Source of the DNA: an uncultured Clostridia bacterium
GTDB lineage: Bacteria; Bacillota; Clostridia; UBA1381; UMGS1253
Direction: 5' to 3'
Assembly: GCA_937892135.1 (NCBI GenBank)
Contig: CALAUK010000025.1
Span: 1-20,837, forward strand
DNA length: 20,837 bases
Every line of letters begins with the position of its first letter. The first letter of the stretch is position 1. A model generated the notes under the pieces. The model did not search any database. It worked only from the letters and a program-made list of their open reading frames with translations, and was not told where the DNA came from. Made by a program: the position numbers and the translations under genes. This document shows positions 6,004 to 13,956 of this stretch, piece by piece.

Positions 6004-8607
6004 ATGAAAAAGACTAAGAAAATTATGTCTTTACTTTTGTCTGTAGTAATGATGGTTTCAGTTTTTGCAAGCTTTTCTATAACCTCGTTTGCTTCAGATG
6101 AAAGCGAACAGTCAGCACACAGCGAAGCTATCAATGTGCTGAAAGCGTTATCAGTTGTTGTTGGTGACGCAGAATCAGGTCTTATAAGACCTAACGACCC
6201 CATTAAAAGAAGTGAGGTTGCCAAAATGGCAATAGCAATTTTGGGCCTTACAGACGTAGCGCAGGGCGCTTCATACCAGTCTAAGTACTCAGACGTACCT
6301 TCTGACCACTGGGCGGTAGGTTATATTAATGTGGCAACAGATCAGGGTATAGTTATAGGCGATGCGGAAGGTACATTCCGTCCTGATGACACAATAAGCT
6401 ACCAGGAAGCTATGACAATTATAACAAGAGTTATCGGCTTTGAGCCCTACGCATTAGACCGCGGCGGTTACCCCGCAGGTTACCTTGTGGCAGCTGCTGA
6501 AAACAAGCTAAACAAAAATGCAGTTGTTTCAAACTCCACACAGAGCGCAACAAGAGGTATCGTTTCTCAGATTTTCTACAATGCTTTAGAAGTTAAAATG
6601 ATGGAGCAGGTAGGCTTTGGTGACAATGTTGAGCACAAAGTAGGCGAAAAGACACTTCTTAAGAACAAGCTGAATTCAGAAAAGCTTACAGGTCAGGTTA
6701 CAGCTACAAGCCAGAGCGCTCTTACAGGCACATCAGCGCTTGAGAAAAACGAAGTGAAAATCGGCACAGAGATTTATACTCTTGCAGACGGTATCGATGT
6801 AACAGCTCTTCTTGGCTACAATGTAAACGTATATATTAAAGAAGACGATTACGGCGATAAGAGCGTTATTCTTCTCTCTCCTGCACAGAACAAAAACTCT
6901 GAGCTTTTAATAAGCGAAGAAAACTTTGAAAGTGCGGAGGGTTCTGAAATCAAGTACTGGAAAGACAAAGACCATGACAAGAACGCTTCATCAGCTACAC
7001 TTGAAGCTTCTCCTGTACTAATCTACAATGGTCAGGCAGAGACTTTCAGCCTTGATACAATCAAAATAACTGACAGAGCGGCTTCTCTTAAGCTTTTGGA
7101 TACTGACAAAAACGGCAAGTTCGATATCGTTTTTGTAACAGAGTATAAAAATATGGTAGTAAGTGAGGTTATGCCTTCTTCAGGCAAAATCATTGATATG
7201 TACGGCGCACCCACACTAACACTTGATAAAGACAATGACCAGCTTGATTTTATAATCGAGAAAAACGGCGAAGCCATAGAGGTTTCTGACCTTAAAAAGT
7301 GGGACGTTATTTCCTTTACAGAAAGCCGCGACAAGTCTATTTACAGAGTGCATGTAGTAAATGAAGTTGTTGAGGGTAAGGTAAGAGAAATTTCAGGCGA
7401 CTACAAAATAGGTATTAACGGCAAACTTTATGAAATTGCAGCTAACTACCCCTACGACATCGACCTTTCTGACGAAGGAAAGTTTTATCTTGATATTTTC
7501 GGAAGAATTGCAGCAGTTGACGCTACAAGCGGACTAAGCTCAAACTACGCTTTCGTACTGAATGCGGCAATCCCGAGCGAAATAGACTCAAATCTTCAGA
7601 TTAAGATGTTTACAAAAGACGGTGAGGTTGTTACACTAAGTGCCGCAGATAAAATCAGATTTAACGGCAAAAACGGCCACACAGCTGAGGAAGTTCTTTC
7701 TTTCCTTAAGGCTGACGGCAAGGTTGTAAACCAGCTTATCACTTTTGAGAAAAACAGCGACGGAAAGATTGTTTCTATCCAGACAGCAACAGATAACACT
7801 TCTTCCGGTGCAATAAATGAAGACGGCTTTACTCACAACCTAAATCTTAAGGACGCTATCTACAAAACTGCTACCGGTAAGCTAGGAAACGTAAACATTT
7901 CAGACAAGACAGTTATCTTTGATATCCCCGCAGACTGGAAAGATGCTTCTGACCTTTCTGTAAGAGATGTTTCTATGTTTGAAAATGATACTCCTTACGA
8001 CGCTTTGGTATTCGATATGGCAAAAGACTATACAGCAGGCGCTCTTATCGTAACAAGCACAACTTACCAGGCAAATGCATCTTCTGAGGTGGCGATTGTA
8101 ACAGACATTATGGCTTCTTCAAACGACGATGATGTTATAGTGGATAAAATCGTTCTTTCTCAGGGCGGAAAAACAACAGAGCTTCTGGCAACAGGCCTTG
8201 GTGTTTTAGTAAAAGAAGACGGAAAGACAGCTCTTCAGCCCGGTGACATTATTCAGTACTCAACTAATGCAGCAGGCGAAATAACAAACTACAGAATTTT
8301 GTTTGATATATCTAAAAAGGCTACAGAGTTTACAGCAAGCCCCGCAGATGATTTAAATATTATCTACGGTAAGGTTTCAGGCAAATTCTCAGGCTCTATG
8401 AATGTAACTGTAAACGGAAAAGACGAGCAGAATATCTCCTTCGGCTCAGCTAAGATTTACAAGCTTGACGCTTCAAAGACTTCATCTAAGATGGTAACAA
8501 GCGCAACTACAGGCGACATTCAGAAATTCGACGATGCAGATCCTTATATGGTATTCGTAAAATCCTACAAGGGTGTTGCAGAAGAAATAATCATTATTAA
8601 GCTATAA
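6004..8607 (+). CDS. Secreted S-layer homology (SLH) domain protein, 867 residues
   Basis: A cell-wall-anchored surface protein. Residues 1-30 are a Sec signal peptide (KKTKK, a hydrophobic core, SFA then cleavage after about A30). Three SLH domains follow: about 38-83 (degenerate at its start, keeps LIRPNDPIKRSEVAKM), 95-147 (canonical: YSDVPSDHWA, GTFRPDDTISYQEAM) and 155-196 (GYPAGYLVAAAENKL, ATRGIVSQIFYNAL). SLH triplets bind pyruvylated secondary cell-wall polysaccharide. The remaining 650 or so residues look beta-rich, with no recognised catalytic motif; several segments resemble one another loosely (patterns such as VVEGKVREISGDYKIGINGK). I see no cysteine in the protein, as is common for S-layer proteins. 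It is monocistronic, with a strong promoter, a structured leader, an AAGGAGG site 10 bases before the ATG and a terminator, which fits an abundant surface protein. Whether it is the main S-layer subunit cannot be told. Confidence 0.92.
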   Translation: MKKTKKIMSLLLSVVMMVSVFASFSITSFASDESEQSAHSEAINVLKALSVVVGDAESGLIRPNDPIKRSEVAKMAIAILGLTDVAQGASYQSKYSDVPSDHWAVGYINVATDQGIVIGDAEGTFRPDDTISYQEAMTIITRVIGFEPYALDRGGYPAGYLVAAAENKLNKNAVVSNSTQSATRGIVSQIFYNALEVKMMEQVGFGDNVEHKVGEKTLLKNKLNSEKLTGQVTATSQSALTGTSALEKNEVKIGTEIYTLADGIDVTALLGYNVNVYIKEDDYGDKSVILLSPAQNKNSELLISEENFESAEGSEIKYWKDKDHDKNASSATLEASPVLIYNGQAETFSLDTIKITDRAASLKLLDTDKNGKFDIVFVTEYKNMVVSEVMPSSGKIIDMYGAPTLTLDKDNDQLDFIIEKNGEAIEVSDLKKWDVISFTESRDKSIYRVHVVNEVVEGKVREISGDYKIGINGKLYEIAANYPYDIDLSDEGKFYLDIFGRIAAVDATSGLSSNYAFVLNAAIPSEIDSNLQIKMFTKDGEVVTLSAADKIRFNGKNGHTAEEVLSFLKADGKVVNQLITFEKNSDGKIVSIQTATDNTSSGAINEDGFTHNLNLKDAIYKTATGKLGNVNISDKTVIFDIPADWKDASDLSVRDVSMFENDTPYDALVFDMAKDYTAGALIVTSTTYQANASSEVAIVTDIMASSNDDDVIVDKIVLSQGGKTTELLATGLGVLVKEDGKTALQPGDIIQYSTNAAGEITNYRILFDISKKATEFTASPADDLNIIYGKVSGKFSGSMNVTVNGKDEQNISFGSAKIYKLDASKTSSKMVTSATTGDIQKFDDADPYMVFVKSYKGVAEEIIIIKL

Positions 8608-8653
8608 TAATCATAACACACTCGTGTCGTGATTTATCTAAAATTATAGGCAG

Positions 8654-8692
8654 AAGAGTCGGAAAACAGCTTTAGCTGTGCCGGCTCTTTTT
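8654..8692 (+). terminator. Intrinsic terminator of the SLH-domain gene
   Basis: The outer stem 8655-8662 with 8681-8688 (one G-U pair) and the inner stem 8666-8670 with 8675-8679 around a TTTA loop are followed by a T run at 8688-8692. Confidence 0.85.
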
Positions 8693-8693
8693 G

Positions 8694-9554
8694 CTATCTT
8701 TTTTTAACAATCGGCTCAAAGCCCTCTCCTAAAACCTGAGTTGCCTCGCATGTTATTATAAAAGCGCGCGGGTCGAGAGCGTGAACAATGTTTTTAACAA
8801 TATAATATTCGCTTCTTCTTACAACACACAAAAGCACCGTTCTCTTTTTATTTTCATACGCGCCTTTCGCCTCTAAAAATGTTGCGCCTCTTTCAAGAGT
8901 TGTCGTTATGGTTTTCGCAATTTTTTCGTTTTCATCTGAGATAATTAAAATTTGTCTTCCTTTATTAATACCATAAACTGCAATATCAATAACTCTTGTC
9001 TGACAAAAAATCGCCACAAGCCCAAAAAGAGCCGATTCAATATTTTTAAACACCAGTGCAGAGATGCTTATTATAACAAAATCTATTACTAGCATCGCAG
9101 TGCCTATTTGTATGTGAGGAAAACGCTGCTCGGTTAATATGCTTAATATGTCCGTTCCCGCAGTTGATGAACCTCGCATAAATATAGCCGCCATACCAAT
9201 TCCCGTGAAAATTCCGCCGAAAACAGAAGCGAGCATTCTGTCTCCTATATATAAAGGAAAGAAAGGCGTCACAATTACGTCAATTATAAATGAGCCTATA
9301 AGAAGGCTCTTTACGGATTTTAAAACAAATCTTCCGCTTATTTTTCTTGATGCAACAATTAAAAGCGGGATATTAACAATGACAGAAAAAAGACCCACAG
9401 GAAACCCCGACAGATGCTTTACCATTATAGCTATTCCCGACACGCCTCCCGGCGCAATATCCGCACTTTCAAAAAAGCAGTAAATTCCTGTAGCATATAA
9501 AAAAGAGCCCAGTATATCAAACAAAACATCATATAAAAGTTCTTTCTTTTCCAT
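8694..9554 (-). CDS. YitT-family membrane protein with C-terminal DUF2179 domain
   Basis: An integral membrane protein of 286 residues. Five or six hydrophobic segments fill about residues 8-200, with the family signature near the start (FFESADIAPGGVSGIAI) and the GSSTAGTDIL loop between the fourth and fifth segments. The C-terminal 85 or so residues form a soluble DUF2179 domain (from GRQILIISDENEKIA; ERGATFLEAKGAY; LDPRAFIITCEATQVLGEGF). The transport or sensing role of this family is not established. The start follows AGGGTG by about 5 bases. It lies convergent to the SLH gene and divergent to rpoB with no overlap; I see no clear minus-strand promoter. Confidence 0.9.
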   Translation of the reverse strand: MEKKELLYDVLFDILGSFLYATGIYCFFESADIAPGGVSGIAIMVKHLSGFPVGLFSVIVNIPLLIVASRKISGRFVLKSVKSLLIGSFIIDVIVTPFFPLYIGDRMLASVFGGIFTGIGMAAIFMRGSSTAGTDILSILTEQRFPHIQIGTAMLVIDFVIISISALVFKNIESALFGLVAIFCQTRVIDIAVYGINKGRQILIISDENEKIAKTITTTLERGATFLEAKGAYENKKRTVLLCVVRRSEYYIVKNIVHALDPRAFIITCEATQVLGEGFEPIVKKR

Positions 9555-9643
9555 TTGTTCACCCTGTAAACTTTTTGTTAGTTTTATCCTAAGCTCTGTT
9601 TTTTATGTATATAGAATTTCTTTTAAAAAAAATAAAAAAAGCC

Positions 9644-9672
9644 TTGACACGCAAGGTTTTCTATGTTATTAT
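9644..9672 (+). promoter_or_regulatory. Sigma-A promoter of rpoBC
   Basis: A perfect -35 TTGACA (9644-9649), a 17-base spacer and TATTAT (9667-9672) predict a start near 9679. An inverted repeat CCTTG/CAAGG (9642-9646 and 9652-9656) overlaps the -35 box. Confidence 0.85.
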
Positions 9673-9678
9673 TATATA

Positions 9679-10023
9679 TTGTATCATAGTCTAAAATGAG
9701 GTAAAATGCCCCTCTGTAAGTTGTTGGTATAATTATTATATCACACAATATATAGTTTTTCAAGGCTTTTTGCGATTTTTTTAGGCAATGTAGCTGTTTT
9801 TCTTCCCGAAAGCTTATGCCCTTGGGAAAGAAAAATAAAAAATTTTTTAAAAAATGTGAAAGTTTTTATACACTGCCGCGCCGTTTTTAGCAGAAAACGG
9901 AGTGCGGGGCAATTGAAATGCAATAATGCTGAGCTCAGGACCTCTTTCACGCCTGACAGACTAGCGTACGCATCTTTAATAGCCACCATAGTCTGCAAAT
10001 TTTAAGATGAGGTGATACAATTG
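9679..10023 (+). promoter_or_regulatory. Long structured leader upstream of rpoB
   Basis: This gene-free stretch of about 345 bases carries several strong helices. 9673-9682 pairs with 9745-9754. 9797-9807 pairs with 9824-9835 (one bulge), followed by an A/T-rich tract. GTGAAAG (9856-9862) pairs with CTTTCAC (9944-9950), closing a domain that holds the GC-rich hairpin 9876-9887 with 9894-9907 and the self-complementary CTGAGCTCAG (9929-9938). CAGACTA (9957-9963) pairs with TAGTCTG (9989-9995) just before the rpoB ribosome binding site. The region codes for no convincing protein. The clear domain order suggests a real RNA element, but I recognise no known family; it is not an L10 leader in its usual place, since rplJ is absent. 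Confidence 0.55.
9725..9733 (+). promoter_or_regulatory. Possible second rpoB promoter (extended -10)
   Basis: TGGTATAAT matches the TGN-TATAAT extended -10 form, with no -35 at the proper distance. It would give a start near 9740, shortening the leader by about 60 bases. It may also be chance in AT-rich DNA. Confidence 0.3.
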
Positions 10024-13000
10024 ATGCCACATGAGATTACTCTTGGCAAAAACAAACGTATGAGTTTTGCCAAAATCAAAGAGCCTCTTGATATGCCTAA
10101 CCTTATTGAAATCCAGAAAAACTCTTATGAGTGGTTTCTTAAGGAAGGTTTAAAAGAAGTCTTTGAAGATGTTTCTCCTATCTGTGATTACACCGGTAAT
10201 CTGGTATTGGAGTTCTTTGACTACAAATTAGATTCTACTCCAAAGTACTCAGTAGAAGAATGCAAAGAGCGTGACACAAACTACTCTGCACCCTTAAGAG
10301 TTATGGTTCGTCTTATTAATAAAGAGACGGGCGAGGTTAAAGAGCAGGATATTTTCATTGGAGAATTCCCTCTTATGACCGATCAGGGAACATTTATTAT
10401 AAATGGTGCGGAAAGAGTTGTTGTAAGCCAGCTTGTGCGTTCTCCCGGAATGTACTATGATATGGTGCATGATAAGTCAGGTAAAGAGCTGTTTAATTCA
10501 ACAGTTATCCCCTACAGAGGTGCATGGCTTGAGTACGATATTGATGTAAACGATGTTTTCTCAATTCGTATAGACAGAACAAGAAAGCTTCCTGTTACAA
10601 TGTTTATCCGTGCGATGGGCGTTGAAACAAATGCTGAAATCCGCGAGCTATTCGGTGACGATGAGCGTATCGAGGCAACACTTGAAAAGGACAATACCGA
10701 TAAAGAGGCAGCTTTAATCGAGATTTATAAAAAGCTTCGTCCCGGTGAGCCTGCAAGTGCTGAAAGTGCTATAAGCCTTGTAACAAATATGTTCTTTGAC
10801 CCCAAGCGTTATGACCTTTCAAAGGTTGGCCGTTTTAAGTTTAATCAGAAAATGGCTATGGCGGAAAGAGTTAAGAATCAGACAGCAGCAGAAGATATTA
10901 TAGATTCTTCCACCGGCGAAATCATCTGCCCCAAGGGTGAGATTATTTCTTCTGATATGGCTTTGGCTATTGAAGAGGCGGGAATCAATGAAGTTTATGT
11001 TTTAGTTGAAGACAAGAAAAGAAAAATCTTTTCCAATAACATGGTTAAGCTTTCTAACTTCGTTACAGTTGACAAAAAGGATAACGAGGGCACACTAAAA
11101 CAGATGGGCTTCCACACAACAGTTAGAAAGAGCGTTTTGGCTGAAATTCTAGAGAATCTTGAAGAAGAGGGTCTTTTAGAAGACACAGAAGCTCTTAAGA
11201 AAGCTCTTCTTGCAAGAAGGGACGAGCTTATGCCAAAGCACATCATCGTTGATGATATGTTCGCATCTATAAACTACTTTAACAATCTATGCTATGGTAT
11301 CGGTTCTCTTGATGATATCGACCACCTTGGCAACAGAAGATTGCGTTGCGTAGGCGAGCTTTTGCAGAATCAGTTCAGAATCGGTCTTTCCCGTATGGAA
11401 AGAGTTGTTCGCGAAAGAATGAACGTTCAGGATTTGGATGTTGTAACACCGCAGAACCTTATTAACACTCGTCCTGTGGCTTCAACAATCAAAGAATTCT
11501 TTGGTTCTTCTCAGCTTTCTCAGTTTATGGACCAGACAAACCCTCTTGCAGAGCTTACTCACAAGAGAAGACTTTCTGCTCTAGGTCCCGGCGGTCTTTC
11601 AAGAGAGCGTGCGGGCTTCGAAGTTCGAGACGTACACTATACTCACTACGGTCGTATGTGTCCTATCGAGTCTCCTGAAGGTCCTAACATTGGTCTTATA
11701 AGCTCACTTTCTTCGTTTGCACGTATTAACGAGTATGGCTTTATCGAGTCTCCCTACAGACGTGTTGACAAGAAAACAGGCAAAATAACTGATGAAGTTA
11801 TTTATATGACAGCAGATAAAGAAGACGGCTTCACTATCGCTCAGGCTAATGAGCCAATTGGTGAGGACGGAAAATTCACAAATAAAAAGATTACAGCCCG
11901 TTATTTGCGTGATTTCGTTGAGGTTGCACCTGAAGAAATCGATTACATGGACGTATCTCCGAGACAGCTTGTTTCAATAGCTACATCTATGATACCTTTC
12001 CTTGAAAACGATGACGCTAACCGTGCATTGATGGGTTCTAACATGCAGCGTCAGGCAGTGCCGCTTCTTCGTACAGAGTCCCCCATTGTCGGAACTGGTA
12101 TGGAATACAAGTCCGCTAAGGACTCAGGCGTTGTTGTTTTGGCAAAGCGTGATGGTGTTGTTGAAAAAGTAAGCGCAAGCGAAATTATTATAAAAGGCGA
12201 TGACGGCGAACGCGACAGACATAAGCTTTTGAAATTCCTTCGTTCAAACCAGGGTACCTCTATTAACCAGAGACCTATCGTTTCCGAGGGCGAAAGAGTT
12301 AAAAAAGATGATATTATCGCTGACGGTCCGTCAACTTCAAACGGTGAAATTTCACTAGGTAAAAATGCTCTTATCGGCTTTATGACCTGGGAAGGTTATA
12401 ACTACGAGGATGCTGTTTTATTAAATGAGCGTCTTGTAAGAGATGACGTATACACATCTATTCATATTGAAGAATATGAAGCAGATGCCCGTGATACAAA
12501 GCTAGGACCCGAAGAAATCACCCGTGAAATCCCCAATGTTGGTGATGATGCTCTTCGTGATTTGGACGAAAGAGGTATTATCCGTATTGGTGCAGAGGTT
12601 CATGCAGGAGATATCTTGGTTGGTAAGGTTACTCCTAAGGGTGAAACAGAGCTTACAGCAGAAGAAAGACTTCTTCGTGCTATTTTCGGTGAAAAAGCAA
12701 GAGAAGTAAGAGATACTTCTTTGCGTGTTCCTCATGGTGAGGCAGGTATTATCGTTGACGTTAAAGTCTTCACAAGAGAAAACGGCGACGAGCTTCCTCC
12801 CGGAGTTAATGAATTGGTTCGTTGTTATATCGCACAGAGAAGAAAGATTTCTGTTGGTGATAAAATGGCTGGTCGTCATGGTAATAAGGGTGTTATTTCA
12901 AGAATTCTTCCTGAAGAGGATATGCCTTTCTTGCCTGATGGTACACCGCTTGATATCGTATTAAATCCCTTGGGCGTTCCCTCTCGTATGAATATCGGTC

Positions 13001-13869
13001 AGGTGCTTGAAGTTCATCTTGGTTATGCAGCTAAAGCTCTTGGCTGGAAGATTGCGACTCCTGTTTTTGACGGTGCAAACGAAGAAGATATCGCAGCACT
13101 TTTGGAAAAAGCAGGCTACGACCCCGATGGTAAGACAGTTTTGTATGACGGACGTACAGGTGAGCCGTTTGATAACCGTGTAACAGTAGGTTACATGTAT
13201 TATCTAAAACTTCATCACCTTGTTGATGATAAGATTCACGCTCGTTCAACAGGCCCCTATTCACTTGTTACTCAGCAGCCTTTGGGTGGTAAAGCTCAGT
13301 TCGGCGGTCAGCGTTTCGGTGAAATGGAGGTTTGGGCTCTTGAGGCTTATGGTGCTGCCTACACACTTCAGGAAATCCTGACAGTAAAATCAGACGATGT
13401 TGTGGGCCGTGTTAAGACTTATGAGGCTATTGTTAAAGGCGAAAACGTTCCAGAACCCGGTGTTCCGGAATCCTTTAAAGTATTGATAAAAGAATTGCAG
13501 AGCTTATCTTTAGATATTAAAGTTCTTGATAAGAAGGGCGAAGAGATTGAGCTTAGCGAATACACAGATGACGATGATATTCTAACACCTTTGTCTGTTA
13601 ATATTGAAGGTAATGAAGACAGTGTTAATCCCAATGCAGCATCTTCTTCCGTTTACTCTCCCGAGAGCGGAGACCTAGACAGTGAAGCAACATTTGTTTT
13701 GGACGAAACAGATGACGCGCTTTTAGATGCTTTAAGCTTTGATGATGACGATGACGACGCAGATATCGATGATTTCGAAGATGACGTTGTTGAAGAATTA
13801 CCTGAAGACTTCGAAGATGATATCGTTGAGGACTTAGATGCCCTTGAAGATGACGACGAAGAATTTTAA
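10024..13869 (+). CDS. rpoB: DNA-directed RNA polymerase subunit beta
   Basis: The beta subunit of core RNA polymerase, 1281 residues, about 90 longer than Bacillus RpoB. It opens in the usual way (GKNKRMSFAKIKEPLDMPNLIEIQ). The rifampicin pocket (about 494-521, GSSQLSQFMDQTNPL to KRRLSALG) is fully wild type: D503, H513 and S518 stand at E. coli D516, H526 and S531. The body ends at about residue 1178, after the conserved switch region and the GQRFGEMEVWALEAYGAA segment. A tail of about 100 residues follows, almost entirely acidic at its end. The start is ATG 10024, 8 bases after AGGTGA; TTG 10021 is an alternative, and the longer GTG frame from 10012 overlaps the ribosome binding site. It is transcribed with rpoC. 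Neither rplJ nor rplL lies upstream. Confidence 0.99.
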   Translation: MPHEITLGKNKRMSFAKIKEPLDMPNLIEIQKNSYEWFLKEGLKEVFEDVSPICDYTGNLVLEFFDYKLDSTPKYSVEECKERDTNYSAPLRVMVRLINKETGEVKEQDIFIGEFPLMTDQGTFIINGAERVVVSQLVRSPGMYYDMVHDKSGKELFNSTVIPYRGAWLEYDIDVNDVFSIRIDRTRKLPVTMFIRAMGVETNAEIRELFGDDERIEATLEKDNTDKEAALIEIYKKLRPGEPASAESAISLVTNMFFDPKRYDLSKVGRFKFNQKMAMAERVKNQTAAEDIIDSSTGEIICPKGEIISSDMALAIEEAGINEVYVLVEDKKRKIFSNNMVKLSNFVTVDKKDNEGTLKQMGFHTTVRKSVLAEILENLEEEGLLEDTEALKKALLARRDELMPKHIIVDDMFASINYFNNLCYGIGSLDDIDHLGNRRLRCVGELLQNQFRIGLSRMERVVRERMNVQDLDVVTPQNLINTRPVASTIKEFFGSSQLSQFMDQTNPLAELTHKRRLSALGPGGLSRERAGFEVRDVHYTHYGRMCPIESPEGPNIGLISSLSSFARINEYGFIESPYRRVDKKTGKITDEVIYMTADKEDGFTIAQANEPIGEDGKFTNKKITARYLRDFVEVAPEEIDYMDVSPRQLVSIATSMIPFLENDDANRALMGSNMQRQAVPLLRTESPIVGTGMEYKSAKDSGVVVLAKRDGVVEKVSASEIIIKGDDGERDRHKLLKFLRSNQGTSINQRPIVSEGERVKKDDIIADGPSTSNGEISLGKNALIGFMTWEGYNYEDAVLLNERLVRDDVYTSIHIEEYEADARDTKLGPEEITREIPNVGDDALRDLDERGIIRIGAEVHAGDILVGKVTPKGETELTAEERLLRAIFGEKAREVRDTSLRVPHGEAGIIVDVKVFTRENGDELPPGVNELVRCYIAQRRKISVGDKMAGRHGNKGVISRILPEEDMPFLPDGTPLDIVLNPLGVPSRMNIGQVLEVHLGYAAKALGWKIATPVFDGANEEDIAALLEKAGYDPDGKTVLYDGRTGEPFDNRVTVGYMYYLKLHHLVDDKIHARSTGPYSLVTQQPLGGKAQFGGQRFGEMEVWALEAYGAAYTLQEILTVKSDDVVGRVKTYEAIVKGENVPEPGVPESFKVLIKELQSLSLDIKVLDKKGEEIELSEYTDDDDILTPLSVNIEGNEDSVNPNAASSSVYSPESGDLDSEATFVLDETDDALLDALSFDDDDDDADIDDFEDDVVEELPEDFEDDIVEDLDALEDDDEEF
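13771..13836 (+). repeat. Tandem 30-bp coding repeat in the acidic tail of rpoB
   Basis: 13771-13800 and 13807-13836 match at 24 of 30 bases and encode DFEDDVVEEL and DFEDDIVEDL, separated by two codons (PE). Four of the six differences change no amino acid. This points to a small duplication, then divergence under selection to keep the acidic sequence. Confidence 0.7.
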
Positions 13870-13956
13870 GATTTTTAAATAGCCCGCATTTTGCGGATGC
13901 ATTCTGCGGGCAGACAGCTTTTGTTAGCTGAAAACTTTAAAGAGGAGGTTTTCGTT
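13870..13956 (+). promoter_or_regulatory. rpoB-rpoC intercistronic region with alternative hairpins
   Basis: GCCCGCA (13882-13888) pairs with TGCGGGC (13905-13911), but its inner CCGCA (13884-13888) can pair instead with the nearer TGCGG (13892-13896), so two exclusive hairpins compete. A second small hairpin pairs CAGCT (13915-13919) with AGCTG (13926-13930). No T run follows, so this is not a terminator; a processing site or a translation control element is possible. The rpoC ribosome binding site AGAGGAGG is at 13941-13948. Confidence 0.5.

Noticed and set aside
5985..6224. Minus-strand frame over the SLH signal peptide (also 7032-7334 and 7596-7836)
   Set aside because: Antisense shadows of a well-supported SLH protein, without start signals of their own.
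9679..10023. Ribosomal protein L10 leader
   Set aside because: The leader precedes rpoB, no rplJ is present, and I cannot match the L10-leader kink-turn with confidence.
11500..11590. Rifampicin-resistance change in RpoB
   Set aside because: D503, H513 and S518 (E. coli D516, H526, S531) and their neighbours are all wild type.
12502..12879. Reverse-strand open frames inside rpoB and rpoC (also 13924-14262, 15457-15774, 17097-17381)
   Set aside because: They overlap highly conserved polymerase coding sequence, have no ribosome binding sites and give low-complexity, unprotein-like translations.
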